A stretch of DNA of 48,881 nucleotides from Desulfosporosinus sp. UBA5188 (GTDB taxonomy: Bacteria > Bacillota > Desulfitobacteriia > Desulfitobacteriales > Desulfitobacteriaceae): contig DHWG01000138.1 in the NCBI GenBank assembly GCA_002413075.1, forward strand, positions 1 through 48,881, given 5' to 3'. Within the stretch, counting starts at the first letter, position 1; every line of letters starts with the position of its first letter. Below, piece after piece: positions 8,538 through 16,393 of this stretch. Both the position numbers and the translations under genes were made by a program. Under the pieces are notes generated by a model. The model was not told the origin of the DNA. It searched no databases and saw only the letters and a list, made by a program, of their open reading frames with translations.

Positions 8538-9444
8538 TCTTACGACCGTGCTTGCGGGAATCACTTTAAGAAATCCAGTGGTTACCTGTTCAGGAACCTA
8601 TGGCTTTGGGGAAGAGTATGCCGATTATTGCCCACTGGAAGCCTTAGGAGGAATAACCCTGAAGGGGATTACCCCTCTGCCGAGGCTAGGAAATTCTGTG
8701 CCTCGGTTGGCAGAAACACCAGCAGGACTGCTGAACTCGGTGGGTTTGGAGAACCCGGGACTAGAGGACTTCTTAGTCTCCTATCTTCCTAAGGTTCGTA
8801 AAATGCCAACCGCAGTCATCGCCAATATTTCTGGTTTTTCACTGGAAGATTATGTTCAGATGGCTCGTGCGTTGCAAGTGGATTCTGGGTTAGCCGCGCT
8901 GGAAGTCAATATTTCCTGTCCCAATGTCAAACACGGCGGAATGCACTTTGGAACAGACCCTCATAGTGCTGAAGAAGTGATTGCGGCGGTTAAGGCAGTC
9001 ACGAATCTCCCGACCATCGCTAAGCTTTCACCGAATGTTACGGATATTGTGGAAATGGCCCGTGCGGCGCAGCGCGGGGGAGCCGATGCACTATCACTCA
9101 TTAATACGCTATTAGGGATGCGTATTGACATAGAGCAACAACGTCCTTTGTTAGCCAACACGTTTGGAGGACTTTCTGGACCGGCCATTCGACCCGTTGC
9201 TGTTCGTATGGTATGGCAAGTGGCTGAAGCGGTCGATCTACCCATCATAGGTATGGGCGGAATTACCACTTGGCAGGATGCTGTAGAATTTCTCTTAGCA
9301 GGAGCAACAGCGATTAGTATCGGCACGGGTAATTTCGTCAATCCGCAAGCACCGTTGGAAATTATACAAGGTATAAAAGGGTATTGCGAAAAACACGGAC
9401 TGACTTCCGTGCGTAATTTAGTGGGTTTAGCCCATAAGGGTTAG
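8524..9444 (+). CDS. pyrD: Dihydroorotate dehydrogenase B catalytic subunit
   Basis: PyrD oxidises dihydroorotate to orotate using FMN. The catalytic cysteine is in NISCPNVKHGG, as in class 1B enzymes, and the FMN phosphate site is the GGITTWQDA / GTGNF region. The open frame extends upstream to 8488, but I choose ATG 8524 (306 aa, starting MDCVDL) because AGGAGG at 8509-8514 is 9 nt upstream and the family is about 300-310 aa. Pairing with pyrK implies NAD+ as acceptor, which suits an anaerobe. Confidence 0.94.
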   Translation: MDCVDLTTVLAGITLRNPVVTCSGTYGFGEEYADYCPLEALGGITLKGITPLPRLGNSVPRLAETPAGLLNSVGLENPGLEDFLVSYLPKVRKMPTAVIANISGFSLEDYVQMARALQVDSGLAALEVNISCPNVKHGGMHFGTDPHSAEEVIAAVKAVTNLPTIAKLSPNVTDIVEMARAAQRGGADALSLINTLLGMRIDIEQQRPLLANTFGGLSGPAIRPVAVRMVWQVAEAVDLPIIGMGGITTWQDAVEFLLAGATAISIGTGNFVNPQAPLEIIQGIKGYCEKHGLTSVRNLVGLAHKG

Positions 9445-9491
9445 ATATGTCGTCAATTTCTCTCGAGCAGTTCTGAAAGGAGGAGAAGCGA

Positions 9492-10202
9492 ATGGACGTT
9501 ACACTTAATAAACGGATCATGGTGGCCCTTGATGTTCAAGGACGGGAGGAAGCCCTTTCGTTAGCGAAGGCTCTTCAAGGAAGCGGATGTTGGCTTAAAG
9601 TGGGCATGGAATTATATGCGTATACTGGTCCAGCGATGATCCAGGAATTGAAAAAAATGGGATTCCCTATTTTTCTGGACTTGAAGCTTCATGACATTCC
9701 CACCACGGTTGAACGAGCGATACGCGGTTACGTGCAGTGTGGCGTAGACATGATCAATGTTCATTGCAGCGGTGGTTATGACATGATGGCAAGAGCAGCC
9801 GACGCAGTTCGGGAAGCTGGGAGTCAGCTGAAAAGTATTCCTAAAGTTATTGGAGTTACGGTCCTAACTAGCATGTCGGAAAATCAATTTAGACAAGAGA
9901 TGGGCGTACAACGGAAACTTCCAGAGCATGTCGTGGCACTCGCCAAACTTGCAGAAAAGGCAGGCCTAGATGGCGTGGTCGCTTCAGCTATGGAGGCGAG
10001 GGAACTAAGGCGAAACACTGAACCTGGGTTTTTGATTGTTACGCCAGGAATTCGCCCGGCCTGGAGCGAAGCCAATGACCAAATGCGGGTCCTTACCCCC
10101 TATGAAGCGTTGGAGGCAGGTAGTACGTATCTCGTCGTCGGAAGGCCAATTACGCGTGCAGAGGATCCTCGTCAAGCCTTGGAACGACTTTGGATACGGT
10201 AA
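9492..10202 (+). CDS. pyrF: Orotidine 5'-phosphate decarboxylase
   Basis: PyrF decarboxylates OMP to UMP. The 236-aa TIM-barrel protein has the catalytic DLKLHDIP motif near residues 59-66 (the Asp/Lys/Asp network) and the phosphate-gripping VVGRPIT segment near the C-terminus. ATG 9492 follows AAAGGAGGAG. It lies 47 bp after pyrD and 53 bp before pyrE. Confidence 0.95.
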   Translation: MDVTLNKRIMVALDVQGREEALSLAKALQGSGCWLKVGMELYAYTGPAMIQELKKMGFPIFLDLKLHDIPTTVERAIRGYVQCGVDMINVHCSGGYDMMARAADAVREAGSQLKSIPKVIGVTVLTSMSENQFRQEMGVQRKLPEHVVALAKLAEKAGLDGVVASAMEARELRRNTEPGFLIVTPGIRPAWSEANDQMRVLTPYEALEAGSTYLVVGRPITRAEDPRQALERLWIR

Positions 10203-10255
10203 GGCCTATCCGAAAAATAACGAGTCAGTAGGCCTAAAAAGGAGAGAAATACGTC

Positions 10256-10861
10256 ATGGAAAAACAAGCTAAATCAACCGAAACGCCACTCAGACCTGAT
10301 CAATACCTTGATTTGTTTAGAAAAAGTAAAGCCCTTTTGGACGGCCATTTTCTGTTAACTTCAGGAAAACATAGTGCTCAATATATGCAGTGTGCTCAAG
10401 TTCTACAATATCCGGATCGGGCGTCTATCCTTGCAGAAGGGCTTGCTGCGTCGTTTTACGATCAGGGGATCCAAACTGTTATTGGACCTGCCACGGGAGG
10501 AATTTTGGTGGCCCACGAAGTCGCCAAGGCCTTAGGGGCAAGAGCCTTGTTTACGGAACGGGAAAACGGCATCATGCGTTTGCGCAGAGGGTTCACGCTT
10601 TCCCCGGGAGAACGCGTCTTGGTCGTTGAGGATGTGATCACGACGGGTGGTTCTGTTCGCGAGGTGCTTGCAGTGGTTGGAGAATTAGAGGCTATTCCCG
10701 TCGGTGTTGGTATTCTTGTTGACAGAACAGGGGGCACTGTGGATTTTGGATTGCCAATGGCCTCTCTCATTCAGCTGCACATCCAGGCCTATGAAGCTCT
10801 GGATTGCCCGCTCTGTGCTCAAGGGATACCTGCTATTAAACCTGGGAGTCGGAAAGCCTGA
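10256..10861 (+). CDS. pyrE: Orotate phosphoribosyltransferase
   Basis: PyrE joins orotate to PRPP giving OMP. The 201-aa protein has the PRPP loop VLVVEDVITTGGSV near residues 122-135 and the N-terminal GHFLLTSGKHS segment of the family. ATG 10256 is preceded by AAAAGGAGAG. It is the last gene of the operon; a strong terminator follows within 25 bp. Confidence 0.95.
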   Translation: MEKQAKSTETPLRPDQYLDLFRKSKALLDGHFLLTSGKHSAQYMQCAQVLQYPDRASILAEGLAASFYDQGIQTVIGPATGGILVAHEVAKALGARALFTERENGIMRLRRGFTLSPGERVLVVEDVITTGGSVREVLAVVGELEAIPVGVGILVDRTGGTVDFGLPMASLIQLHIQAYEALDCPLCAQGIPAIKPGSRKA

Positions 10862-10880
10862 AAAACAAAATGCCCGATAG

Positions 10881-10937
10881 ATGATCCTTAACACCCCATG
10901 ACGAGTAGGTCAACATAGGGGATTAAGGATCATTTTT
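10881..10937 (+). terminator. Terminator of the pyr operon
   Basis: Perfect 11-bp arms at 10881-10891 and 10923-10933, with a further CCCC/GGGG pairing inside (10894-10897 / 10918-10921), are followed by TTTTT. This ends the pyr transcript. Confidence 0.85.
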
Positions 10938-10978
10938 AATATATAGAGGAATATAATTAGTTCGTGTAGAATGCATTC

Positions 10979-11009
10979 TTACATAAGTTACATAAGTTAC
11001 ATGAGTTAC
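10979..11009 (+). repeat. Short tandem repeat, three 9-bp units
   Basis: TTACATAAG occurs twice in tandem, followed by TTACATGAG and a partial fourth unit. It lies about 50 bp upstream of the stress-protein gene and could be a regulator site array or a slippage product. Confidence 0.55.
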
Positions 11010-11055
11010 GCCCCTAAAGGAAAGGGATATGAATTAGAAGGAGAGGGTTATTATT

Positions 11056-11478
11056 TTGAAGAAAATCTTGGTGGCAACCGATGCTTCAGAGTATTCGCGA
11101 CAAGCCCTGATCACGGCTTTGGTCCTTGCTAGAAAGTTTCAATCGGAAGTGGAGCTGCTGTTCGTCATGTATAAACCGCTCATTTATGAGGCAGGTCAAC
11201 TTGGTGGGGAAGTCATTCCTCCTTTTCGCACTGAAAAAGACGGGGAACTGGCAATACAAGCCACGCTTAAAGGAATCGATGTTACTGACGTCACCATAAT
11301 TAAGAAAATAGTCCAAGGAAAACCAGCAAACATGATCCTACGAGAGATCGAAAACGAGAAGATTGATTTGGTGGTTATGGGGAGCCATGGTTACGGAGCG
11401 ATTTCTGGTGCGATATTGGGTAGCGTGAGTCAGCGCGTTCTTCACGGCGCAAAATGCTCTGTGCTCATTGCGAGATAA
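11056..11478 (+). CDS. Universal stress protein, UspA family
   Basis: This 140-aa single-domain Usp protein starts MKKILVATDASEYS and ends with the ATP-binding signature GSHGYGAISGAILGSVSQRVLHGAKCSVLIAR, quoted here in two parts: GSHGYGAISGAILG then SVSQRVLHGAKCSVL. Such proteins are cytoplasmic nucleotide-binding dimers induced by stress; the specific role is not known. The start is TTG 11056, with GAAGGAGAGG about 8 nt upstream. It is separated from pyrE by a terminator and has its own leader containing a 9-bp tandem repeat. Confidence 0.88.
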   Translation: MKKILVATDASEYSRQALITALVLARKFQSEVELLFVMYKPLIYEAGQLGGEVIPPFRTEKDGELAIQATLKGIDVTDVTIIKKIVQGKPANMILREIENEKIDLVVMGSHGYGAISGAILGSVSQRVLHGAKCSVLIAR

Positions 11479-11533
11479 ATAGAATCTTCGTTACCTTGCT
11501 GGCAGAGTTACTGTTAGAATAGGATCTATCAAT

Positions 11534-11544
11534 GTTGATATAAT
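11534..11544 (+). promoter_or_regulatory. Candidate extended -10 promoter for the YihY gene
   Basis: TGATATAAT (11536-11544) is a perfect extended -10 element 70 bp upstream of the start codon. No good -35 is visible, which is tolerated with an extended -10. Confidence 0.4.
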
Positions 11545-11613
11545 AGAAAGAGTTAACAATATTTGGTGGGGTATTAAGATGAAGAGATACCCTTGATACA
11601 AGGAGCCTATACC

Positions 11614-12480
11614 ATGTGTTTTTATGTTAAACCCATTCGAAAATTTATAAGGTGTCTAGTAAGTTCAATTTTAAAACATAATATCGGCGCCTTAGCCGCC
11701 GTTATTGCCTTTTTTGGGATCTCCGCTATGATTCCGTTGGCGCTTCTGCTGATCTACGGTGCGTCGATTTTCATACCCATGACCTCTGTACAGAGTTTCT
11801 TGTCAGATATTTTGCAATCCTACGTCCCTACCTTACCGGATACGAAATTATACATCCTTGATAACGTATCAAGGTTGGTAGCCTTAGGTTCGAAGCAAGT
11901 CGGCATAGTTGGTGTGATTGGCTTGCTATGGACCACTGCGGGTGGCTTTGTCTCATTTCAACAGATTCTTGACATGATTTGGGAAACGAGTCATCGGCGA
12001 TCATTTATTAAGCAATACCTGGTGGGCTTTGGTATGCTCGCAATATTATTGACCTTGACTATTATGACCTCCTTGGCAACAACAGTATCACTTGCGCTGG
12101 TACAAAGAGTTTTCACGGAGGGTAACTTAATATTCTGGCTGGCAATTTTTCATGACATTTCTAGGATGTCATTTCCATTGCTACTGTTTTTGACGTGCCA
12201 TTTTTGTTATCGATTCTTGCCGTCCTCACATACGGTCAGGCATTCCTATCTGTTGATTGGGGCTCTGGTTTCGACCCTTGGAATATACGTGTCACGGGAA
12301 GTGTTTGTTTGGTATTCATGGCACTTGGGACAGTACGAAATGATCTATGGAAGCTTGACCTTCATCATGCTGTTTACATTCTGGGTTTATATCGTCTGCG
12401 TTATTGTCTTGTTTGGTGCAGAGGTGGCTGTGACCTTAAGCAAAGTTAGGGAGAAGAACACAAGAATAAAGACGTTGTGA
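11614..12480 (+). CDS. YihY/BrkB-family inner-membrane protein
   Basis: An integral membrane protein of 288 aa with about six hydrophobic segments and the family features: an N-terminal region followed by a first TM stretch (IGALAAVIAFFGISAMIPLA), the GLLWTTAGGF motif and an RFLP motif. The family was once called ribonuclease BN, which is a misnomer; its biochemical function is not settled. I choose ATG 11614 because AAGGAG lies 8 nt upstream; the frame is open to TTG 11593. About 110 bp separate it from the next gene, and co-transcription is possible. Confidence 0.85.
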   Translation: MCFYVKPIRKFIRCLVSSILKHNIGALAAVIAFFGISAMIPLALLLIYGASIFIPMTSVQSFLSDILQSYVPTLPDTKLYILDNVSRLVALGSKQVGIVGVIGLLWTTAGGFVSFQQILDMIWETSHRRSFIKQYLVGFGMLAILLTLTIMTSLATTVSLALVQRVFTEGNLIFWLAIFHDISRMSFPLLLFLTCHFCYRFLPSSHTVRHSYLLIGALVSTLGIYVSREVFVWYSWHLGQYEMIYGSLTFIMLFTFWVYIVCVIVLFGAEVAVTLSKVREKNTRIKTL

Positions 12481-12587
12481 CATTAGGGGACGAATCAAGC
12501 GATGAGTGACAATGGGAAACTAAGTTTCACATAATTAATGAATAAGTGATATCACGGGGCTACGGATAATATTGAAGGGGGTCAATC

Positions 12588-14075
12588 ATGAAAAAGGTCA
12601 TCGTATTTGTGATCGACTCTCTACATCCTGTGGTCTTGGGGAGAATACTTTCGGAGGGGAATGCTCCAGCACTTCGTTTTTTAGCGAAACAGGGTACCTA
12701 CTTCGACCGTGTCATTTCCTCCTTTCCAACGATGACGCCAGTTGCTATGAGCTCTATGATCACAGGAACCTGGTCTGATCGTCACGGGGTTCCTGGCTTT
12801 ATTTGGTATAATAAGGAGATTGGTGAAATTGTAGATTACGGAGCGACCTGGCAAAGTATCGTTAAAATTGGCCCTGAAAAGGTCCTCCGCAACCTATTAA
12901 TAAAGCTCAACGAAGAGCATCTTAATCCGCAAACGCCGACGCTGTATGAACGATTAGAAGCCCGCGGATATACTACGGGGAACGTTAATTTTATGATTCA
13001 TCGCGCTATTAACCCATATCGAGCAAAACTTCCGTTTTTGCTTGCTTTGGCGACGCGATTTCGTCTCACTCAGGCAGATGTTTCAGGCCCCTCACACTTG
13101 ACCTTAGGACAGCTCGTTCATCCCCCTTTTTCGGGGCTGTCAAAGGCTTATCCTAGAGGAGCCTTCCATCGCTACGGTTTTAACGACTCTTTCTCTGGGA
13201 AAATTGCTGCGCAGATTGTCCGTGAAGGGAATCAGCCAGATTTAATGGTCGTTTATTTTCCGGATAATGATAAGTATTCACACCAGCACGGTCCATTACG
13301 GAGCGGGCCTTCGATTGAACACGTTGACTCCCAAGTGGCTGCGGTGCTGAATGAATATGGTTCTTGGGAGAAAGCCCTTGAGGAAAATGTGTTTATTGTT
13401 ACGGGAGACCACGCTCAGTCGACAGTCGGCTTAGGGAACGAATATTTGATTAATTTAGATCGTGTGTTAAAGTCGTTTAAACGGTTAAAGGCGACTGAAG
13501 AGGCCAGTGAGGACAAGGATCAAGAAATCGCCATTTGCCCGAATGAACGGATGGCTTTTATTTACATTCTCCAGAGAACAAAAGAGATCTTAGCTGACGT
13601 TGTGGGTGTTTTGTGCAAAGACACGCGCCATGCGCAGATTGCCTGGAAAGTCTCTGAAAATTTGTATTGTGTTCTTCAAGGCGGGACGGAGAAACAACTG
13701 CTCTTTTCTCGAGTTGGCCCGTACCAAGACGTTTATGGCCAAAGTTGGTCTTGTGAAGGCGATTTATCCGTGGTTGACGCGCAGATAACGGGAGAGAAAA
13801 CGATAGAATTTGGTAAGTTCCCGGATGCGCTGACTCGTCTGATATCGGCCTTGGAAGCACGGGACGGAAGTCGGGTGGTCGTCTCAGCAGCATCGGGGTA
13901 TGAATATTTAGCCGTTGGGGGGCCGATTCACTCTGGTGGAGGCAGCCACGGGTCGCTGGAAGAAGAGGATTCGTCGGTGCCAATGATTGTTGCTGGTATG
14001 CCCGTTCGGTTGGAACATCCGAGAATTATCGATTTGGTCCCGATGATTCTCGAGCATTTTCTCGGCACTTATTGA
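12588..14075 (+). CDS. Alkaline-phosphatase-superfamily phosphodiesterase/nucleotide pyrophosphatase-like protein
   Basis: The 495-aa protein has the metal-binding fold of the type I phosphodiesterase/NPP family: D10 in FVIDSL, the nucleophile segment FPTMTPVAMSSMITG (T50 the likely nucleophile), RHGVPG near 64-69, the second metal site YFPDNDKYSHQHGP near 218-231, TGDHAQS near 277-283 and a late GGSHGS histidine. No signal peptide or TM segment is evident, so it is probably cytoplasmic. The substrate is unknown; members hydrolyse phosphodiesters, nucleotide pyrophosphates or transfer phospho-groups on lipids. ATG 12588 follows GAAGGGGG. Confidence 0.8.
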   Translation: MKKVIVFVIDSLHPVVLGRILSEGNAPALRFLAKQGTYFDRVISSFPTMTPVAMSSMITGTWSDRHGVPGFIWYNKEIGEIVDYGATWQSIVKIGPEKVLRNLLIKLNEEHLNPQTPTLYERLEARGYTTGNVNFMIHRAINPYRAKLPFLLALATRFRLTQADVSGPSHLTLGQLVHPPFSGLSKAYPRGAFHRYGFNDSFSGKIAAQIVREGNQPDLMVVYFPDNDKYSHQHGPLRSGPSIEHVDSQVAAVLNEYGSWEKALEENVFIVTGDHAQSTVGLGNEYLINLDRVLKSFKRLKATEEASEDKDQEIAICPNERMAFIYILQRTKEILADVVGVLCKDTRHAQIAWKVSENLYCVLQGGTEKQLLFSRVGPYQDVYGQSWSCEGDLSVVDAQITGEKTIEFGKFPDALTRLISALEARDGSRVVVSAASGYEYLAVGGPIHSGGGSHGSLEEEDSSVPMIVAGMPVRLEHPRIIDLVPMILEHFLGTY

Positions 14076-14104
14076 GGCACTGACGGGACAAATATCTTAA
14101 GGGC

Positions 14105-14162
14105 GTAAAGAAGCAAAAAGCTGATCCCTCACGTAACGCAAGGGATCAGCTTTTTACTTCTT
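14105..14162. terminator. Bidirectional terminator between convergent genes
   Basis: Perfect 15-bp arms at 14115-14129 and 14141-14155, with A runs on one side and T runs on the other, extend imperfectly through AAAGAAG / CTTCTTT. It serves the phosphodiesterase gene (plus) and the nitroreductase gene (minus). Confidence 0.85.
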
Positions 14163-14174
14163 TATATCCAAGCT

Positions 14175-14735
14175 TTATTTTAAGATTGTTACGACATTTT
14201 CTTTCCTTGGTGGAGCAATCGGTAATTCTGAAGCGTTGTAACCAAAGGCACCCGAAGCGAAGATCTTATTCCCTTCGGGTAAACCTAATTCTTTGATTAA
14301 AGCTTGACCTTCTGCAGTGCCATTAATTTGAGTTAGAGCATGAATCCAGCAAGAGGCAATCCCGATAGATGCTGCCGCTAAAAACATCGTTCCGTTTGCA
14401 AGGGTGCAGTCACATTGTGGGGCAATCGCTTTTTCATCCCCTGAAACAATAATTAAGGTAGGTGCGTTGTGAAATACACTGAAGTTCTCAGATTTAGCCA
14501 TTTCTTCGAAGCGTTGATTACCTGACTTGGAAAAAATGACTTTACAGGTCTCGTTTATTCTTCGGAGTGTTTCCTTGTTTTGTACGACCGTAAAATGCCG
14601 AGACTGTTGATTCATGGCACTAGGTGCATACATTCCAGCCTTTAAGATGATCTGCAGGTCTTCATCCTTAATCTGTTCCGGCTTATAAGTTCTTACACTT
14701 CTTCTATTTAATAGGGTTTTTATGGTTTCATTCAT
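14175..14735 (-). CDS. Nitroreductase-family FMN oxidoreductase
   Basis: A 186-aa flavoprotein that presumably reduces nitro compounds, quinones or similar acceptors with NAD(P)H. It starts MNETIKTLLNRRSVRTYKPE, where RRSVR is the FMN phosphate-binding motif, followed by MYAPSAMNQQSRHF and the ASIGIASCWIHAL segment typical of the group. I choose the start at 14735 because AGGAG lies 9 nt upstream; the frame stays open 19 codons further. A physiological substrate cannot be inferred. It stands alone, convergent to the phosphodiesterase gene. Confidence 0.87.
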   Translation of the reverse strand: MNETIKTLLNRRSVRTYKPEQIKDEDLQIILKAGMYAPSAMNQQSRHFTVVQNKETLRRINETCKVIFSKSGNQRFEEMAKSENFSVFHNAPTLIIVSGDEKAIAPQCDCTLANGTMFLAAASIGIASCWIHALTQINGTAEGQALIKELGLPEGNKIFASGAFGYNASELPIAPPRKENVVTILK

Positions 14736-14870
14736 TTGAGTGATGCTCCTTTTATGTTCTATTTCTTGTAATATACCCATCCGTGTCAACATAACATTCC
14801 GAATTCATCATAATCCAGAATGTTAACGATGTCAAAAACACCCTACAATTAGAAACTATTGTAAAAAGGG

Positions 14871-14899
14871 TTGACAAAACAAGGGGAGCCGAATATCAT
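14871..14899 (+). promoter_or_regulatory. Sigma-A promoter for the racemase transcript
   Basis: TTGACA (14871-14876) and TATCAT (14894-14899) are separated by 17 bp. This leaves an untranslated leader of roughly 180 nt before the GTG at 15089. Confidence 0.75.
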
Positions 14900-14911
14900 T
14901 AGCCTTACATA

Positions 14912-15055
14912 CCCTTCCCGGGTAGGGAAGGGCAAAGAAATAGGCCAGTTTACAGGGCTATTAGCCCCTTGGTGAGACAACTCTATTGAATTCATTCATC
15001 GCGCCCTACTACTCAAGAAAGATGCGAAACCGTTGGTTCTTATGAGTAAGGGGCT
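14912..15055 (+). promoter_or_regulatory. Structured 5' leader upstream of the racemase gene
   Basis: The 353-bp gap before the racemase gene holds a promoter and a leader with several nested helices: an 8-bp hairpin 14912-14919/14925-14932; a long-range stem AGCCCCTT (14963-14970)/AAGGGGCT (15048-15055); and an enclosed hairpin TACTCAAGAA (15010-15019)/TTCT-TA-TGAGTA (15037-15048), the last base of which competes with the long-range stem. No poly-T terminator is obvious. I do not recognise a known riboswitch class or a T-box core. It may be a regulatory RNA element. Confidence 0.45.
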
Positions 15056-15088
15056 TAGTACCTAAACTATATACTTGGAGGAGATAAA

Positions 15089-15820
15089 GTGGAAAAACGT
15101 ATCATTGGAATATTAGGTGGAATGGGGCCCAGATCGACACCTCCATTCATGGAATTGGTGATTGATCAATGTACAGTTCAATATGGCGCTAAATATGACG
15201 AAGATTTCCCACCGGTTATGGTTTATTCACTTCCGACTCCGTTTTATGTAAACCGCCCAATCAATCATACGCTTATGAAGGAAACAATTATTGAAGGACT
15301 TCAGAAACTTGAAGCTACAGGCGTAAGTTTTATCGTGATGCCTTGCAATTCTGCCCATATGTATTTCGATGAACTGGAAAAATGCATCAATGTTCCATTA
15401 TTAAATAATGCTGATCTTACAATGAACTCTTTACCTCCAAAATCTAAATCCCAACGTATAACAATTTTTTCAACGAAAGCAACATTTGCTTCCTCAATTT
15501 ATCAAAATGCAATTACTTCGGCCGGACACAAATTCGTTTTCCAAAAAAGTTGGCAGGACAAGATAAACAAGATCATTCAAATGATTAGGGCTAAGGAAAA
15601 TATACAAAAAATTTCGCTCTATTGGAATGAACTGATCTTAGAAGCAGAAAAATTTCATATTGATAACATAATAATAGGATGTACTGATTTAAGTATTCTA
15701 AAAAGTATGACTGAAAGTCAGGTAAATATTATTGATTCAGCTGAGGTTCTGGCTAAGGCGGCGATTATGAGATTTCTATATGGCAATTCAATTTTCTCTG
15801 TCGAGACAAAAATTTTATAG
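15089..15820 (+). CDS. Aspartate/glutamate racemase family protein
   Basis: The 243-aa product belongs to the cofactor-independent amino-acid racemase family: an N-terminal GILGGMGPRST motif, the first catalytic Cys in VMPCNSAH (near residue 85) and the second in IIGCTDL (near residue 193). Such enzymes interconvert L- and D-aspartate or glutamate; substrate specificity cannot be read here. GTG 15089 follows GGAGGAG. The coding sequence is clearly more AT-rich than most neighbours (many AAA, ATA, AAT codons), and it is flanked downstream by repeats and an IS remnant, so acquisition by transfer is plausible. Confidence 0.85.
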   Translation: MEKRIIGILGGMGPRSTPPFMELVIDQCTVQYGAKYDEDFPPVMVYSLPTPFYVNRPINHTLMKETIIEGLQKLEATGVSFIVMPCNSAHMYFDELEKCINVPLLNNADLTMNSLPPKSKSQRITIFSTKATFASSIYQNAITSAGHKFVFQKSWQDKINKIIQMIRAKENIQKISLYWNELILEAEKFHIDNIIIGCTDLSILKSMTESQVNIIDSAEVLAKAAIMRFLYGNSIFSVETKIL

Positions 15821-15931
15821 GCAAAGTGACTGATGTCTAGCAGAAGCAGGTTTGGGAAATACGATACCCAAGTCCCAGTGAGCGATAGAAGAAGATTATT
15901 GTGTTTCAGGATAAATATTTGTTGCTTCGCA

Positions 15932-15981
15932 GACAATGTCCCCCACGGTATTTGTAGTGAAATACCGTGGGGGACATTGTC
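15932..15981. repeat. Perfect 22-bp inverted repeat with 6-nt loop
   Basis: Arms 15932-15953 and 15960-15981 are perfectly complementary around GTAGTG. The outer part reads GACAATGTCCCCCAC. There is no T run after either arm, so it is not a classical terminator. It may be a small palindromic mobile element or a leftover of paired transposon ends. Confidence 0.8.
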
Positions 15982-16079
15982 GTAGCATTATTCTGTTGAA
16001 GTTTGTGTTTCACGGTTAGTTCTTACTTTCCCAGGATCAATAAAGAAGATATACTTTGAGTTGAAGAAGCAGTGATTTT

Positions 16080-16350
16080 ACGATAGAGGGGAGAAACTAA
16101 GTTGCGGCGTCATCTCTCCGCACGTCTTAAACCTGATTTTCCAGCTGGCGGAAAGTAACAAGATTCGGATGATGCGGTGAATCAGAGACTAGGACAAGAT
16201 GGCCAGGAACAGTTTGTCATATATTTGGCGACGGTCGGGCTGAAGTGAACTCGTTCAACTAAAGCTGAACATCGAAACTTCAGTAGGGGATTCTACCCCC
16301 ACTGAAGCGACGTAGAACGCTCCCACTTATAGAAGTGGGAGTCTTACGAA
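16080..16350 (+). mobile_element. Probable IS200/IS605-type right-end remnant
   Basis: The 573-bp gap 15821-16393 contains no intact gene. Its second half ends in two hairpins typical of TnpB-encoding IS605-family right ends: CTTCAGT (16278-16284)/ACTGAAG (16301-16307) with a GGGG/CCCC inner stem, then CTCCCACTT (16320-16328)/AAGTGGGAG (16333-16341) followed by TCTTACG. The upstream 200 bp reads like decayed coding sequence with stops in all frames. In intact elements this part carries the tnpB 3' end and guide-RNA scaffold. The assignment rests on recalled resemblance, not on a database match. Confidence 0.45.
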
Positions 16351-16393
16351 TAGATAAATAGAATTAGTGAATTTGGAATAGAGGAGGAGAACA

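Noticed and set aside
10979..11009. CRISPR-like array
   Set aside because: The repeats are 9 bp in direct tandem with no spacers.
11614..12480. Ribonuclease BN
   Set aside because: That is a historical misannotation of YihY-family membrane proteins; there is no nuclease motif.
14901..15062. Known riboswitch or T-box in the racemase leader
   Set aside because: I could not find the conserved core of any class I know (T-box, lysine, glycine, glutamine, cyclic-di-GMP, TPP, cobalamin); kept as an unknown structured leader.
15718..15936. 72-codon minus-strand frame overlapping the racemase 3' end
   Set aside because: It lies antisense to a well-supported gene, without a convincing ribosome binding site or family features.
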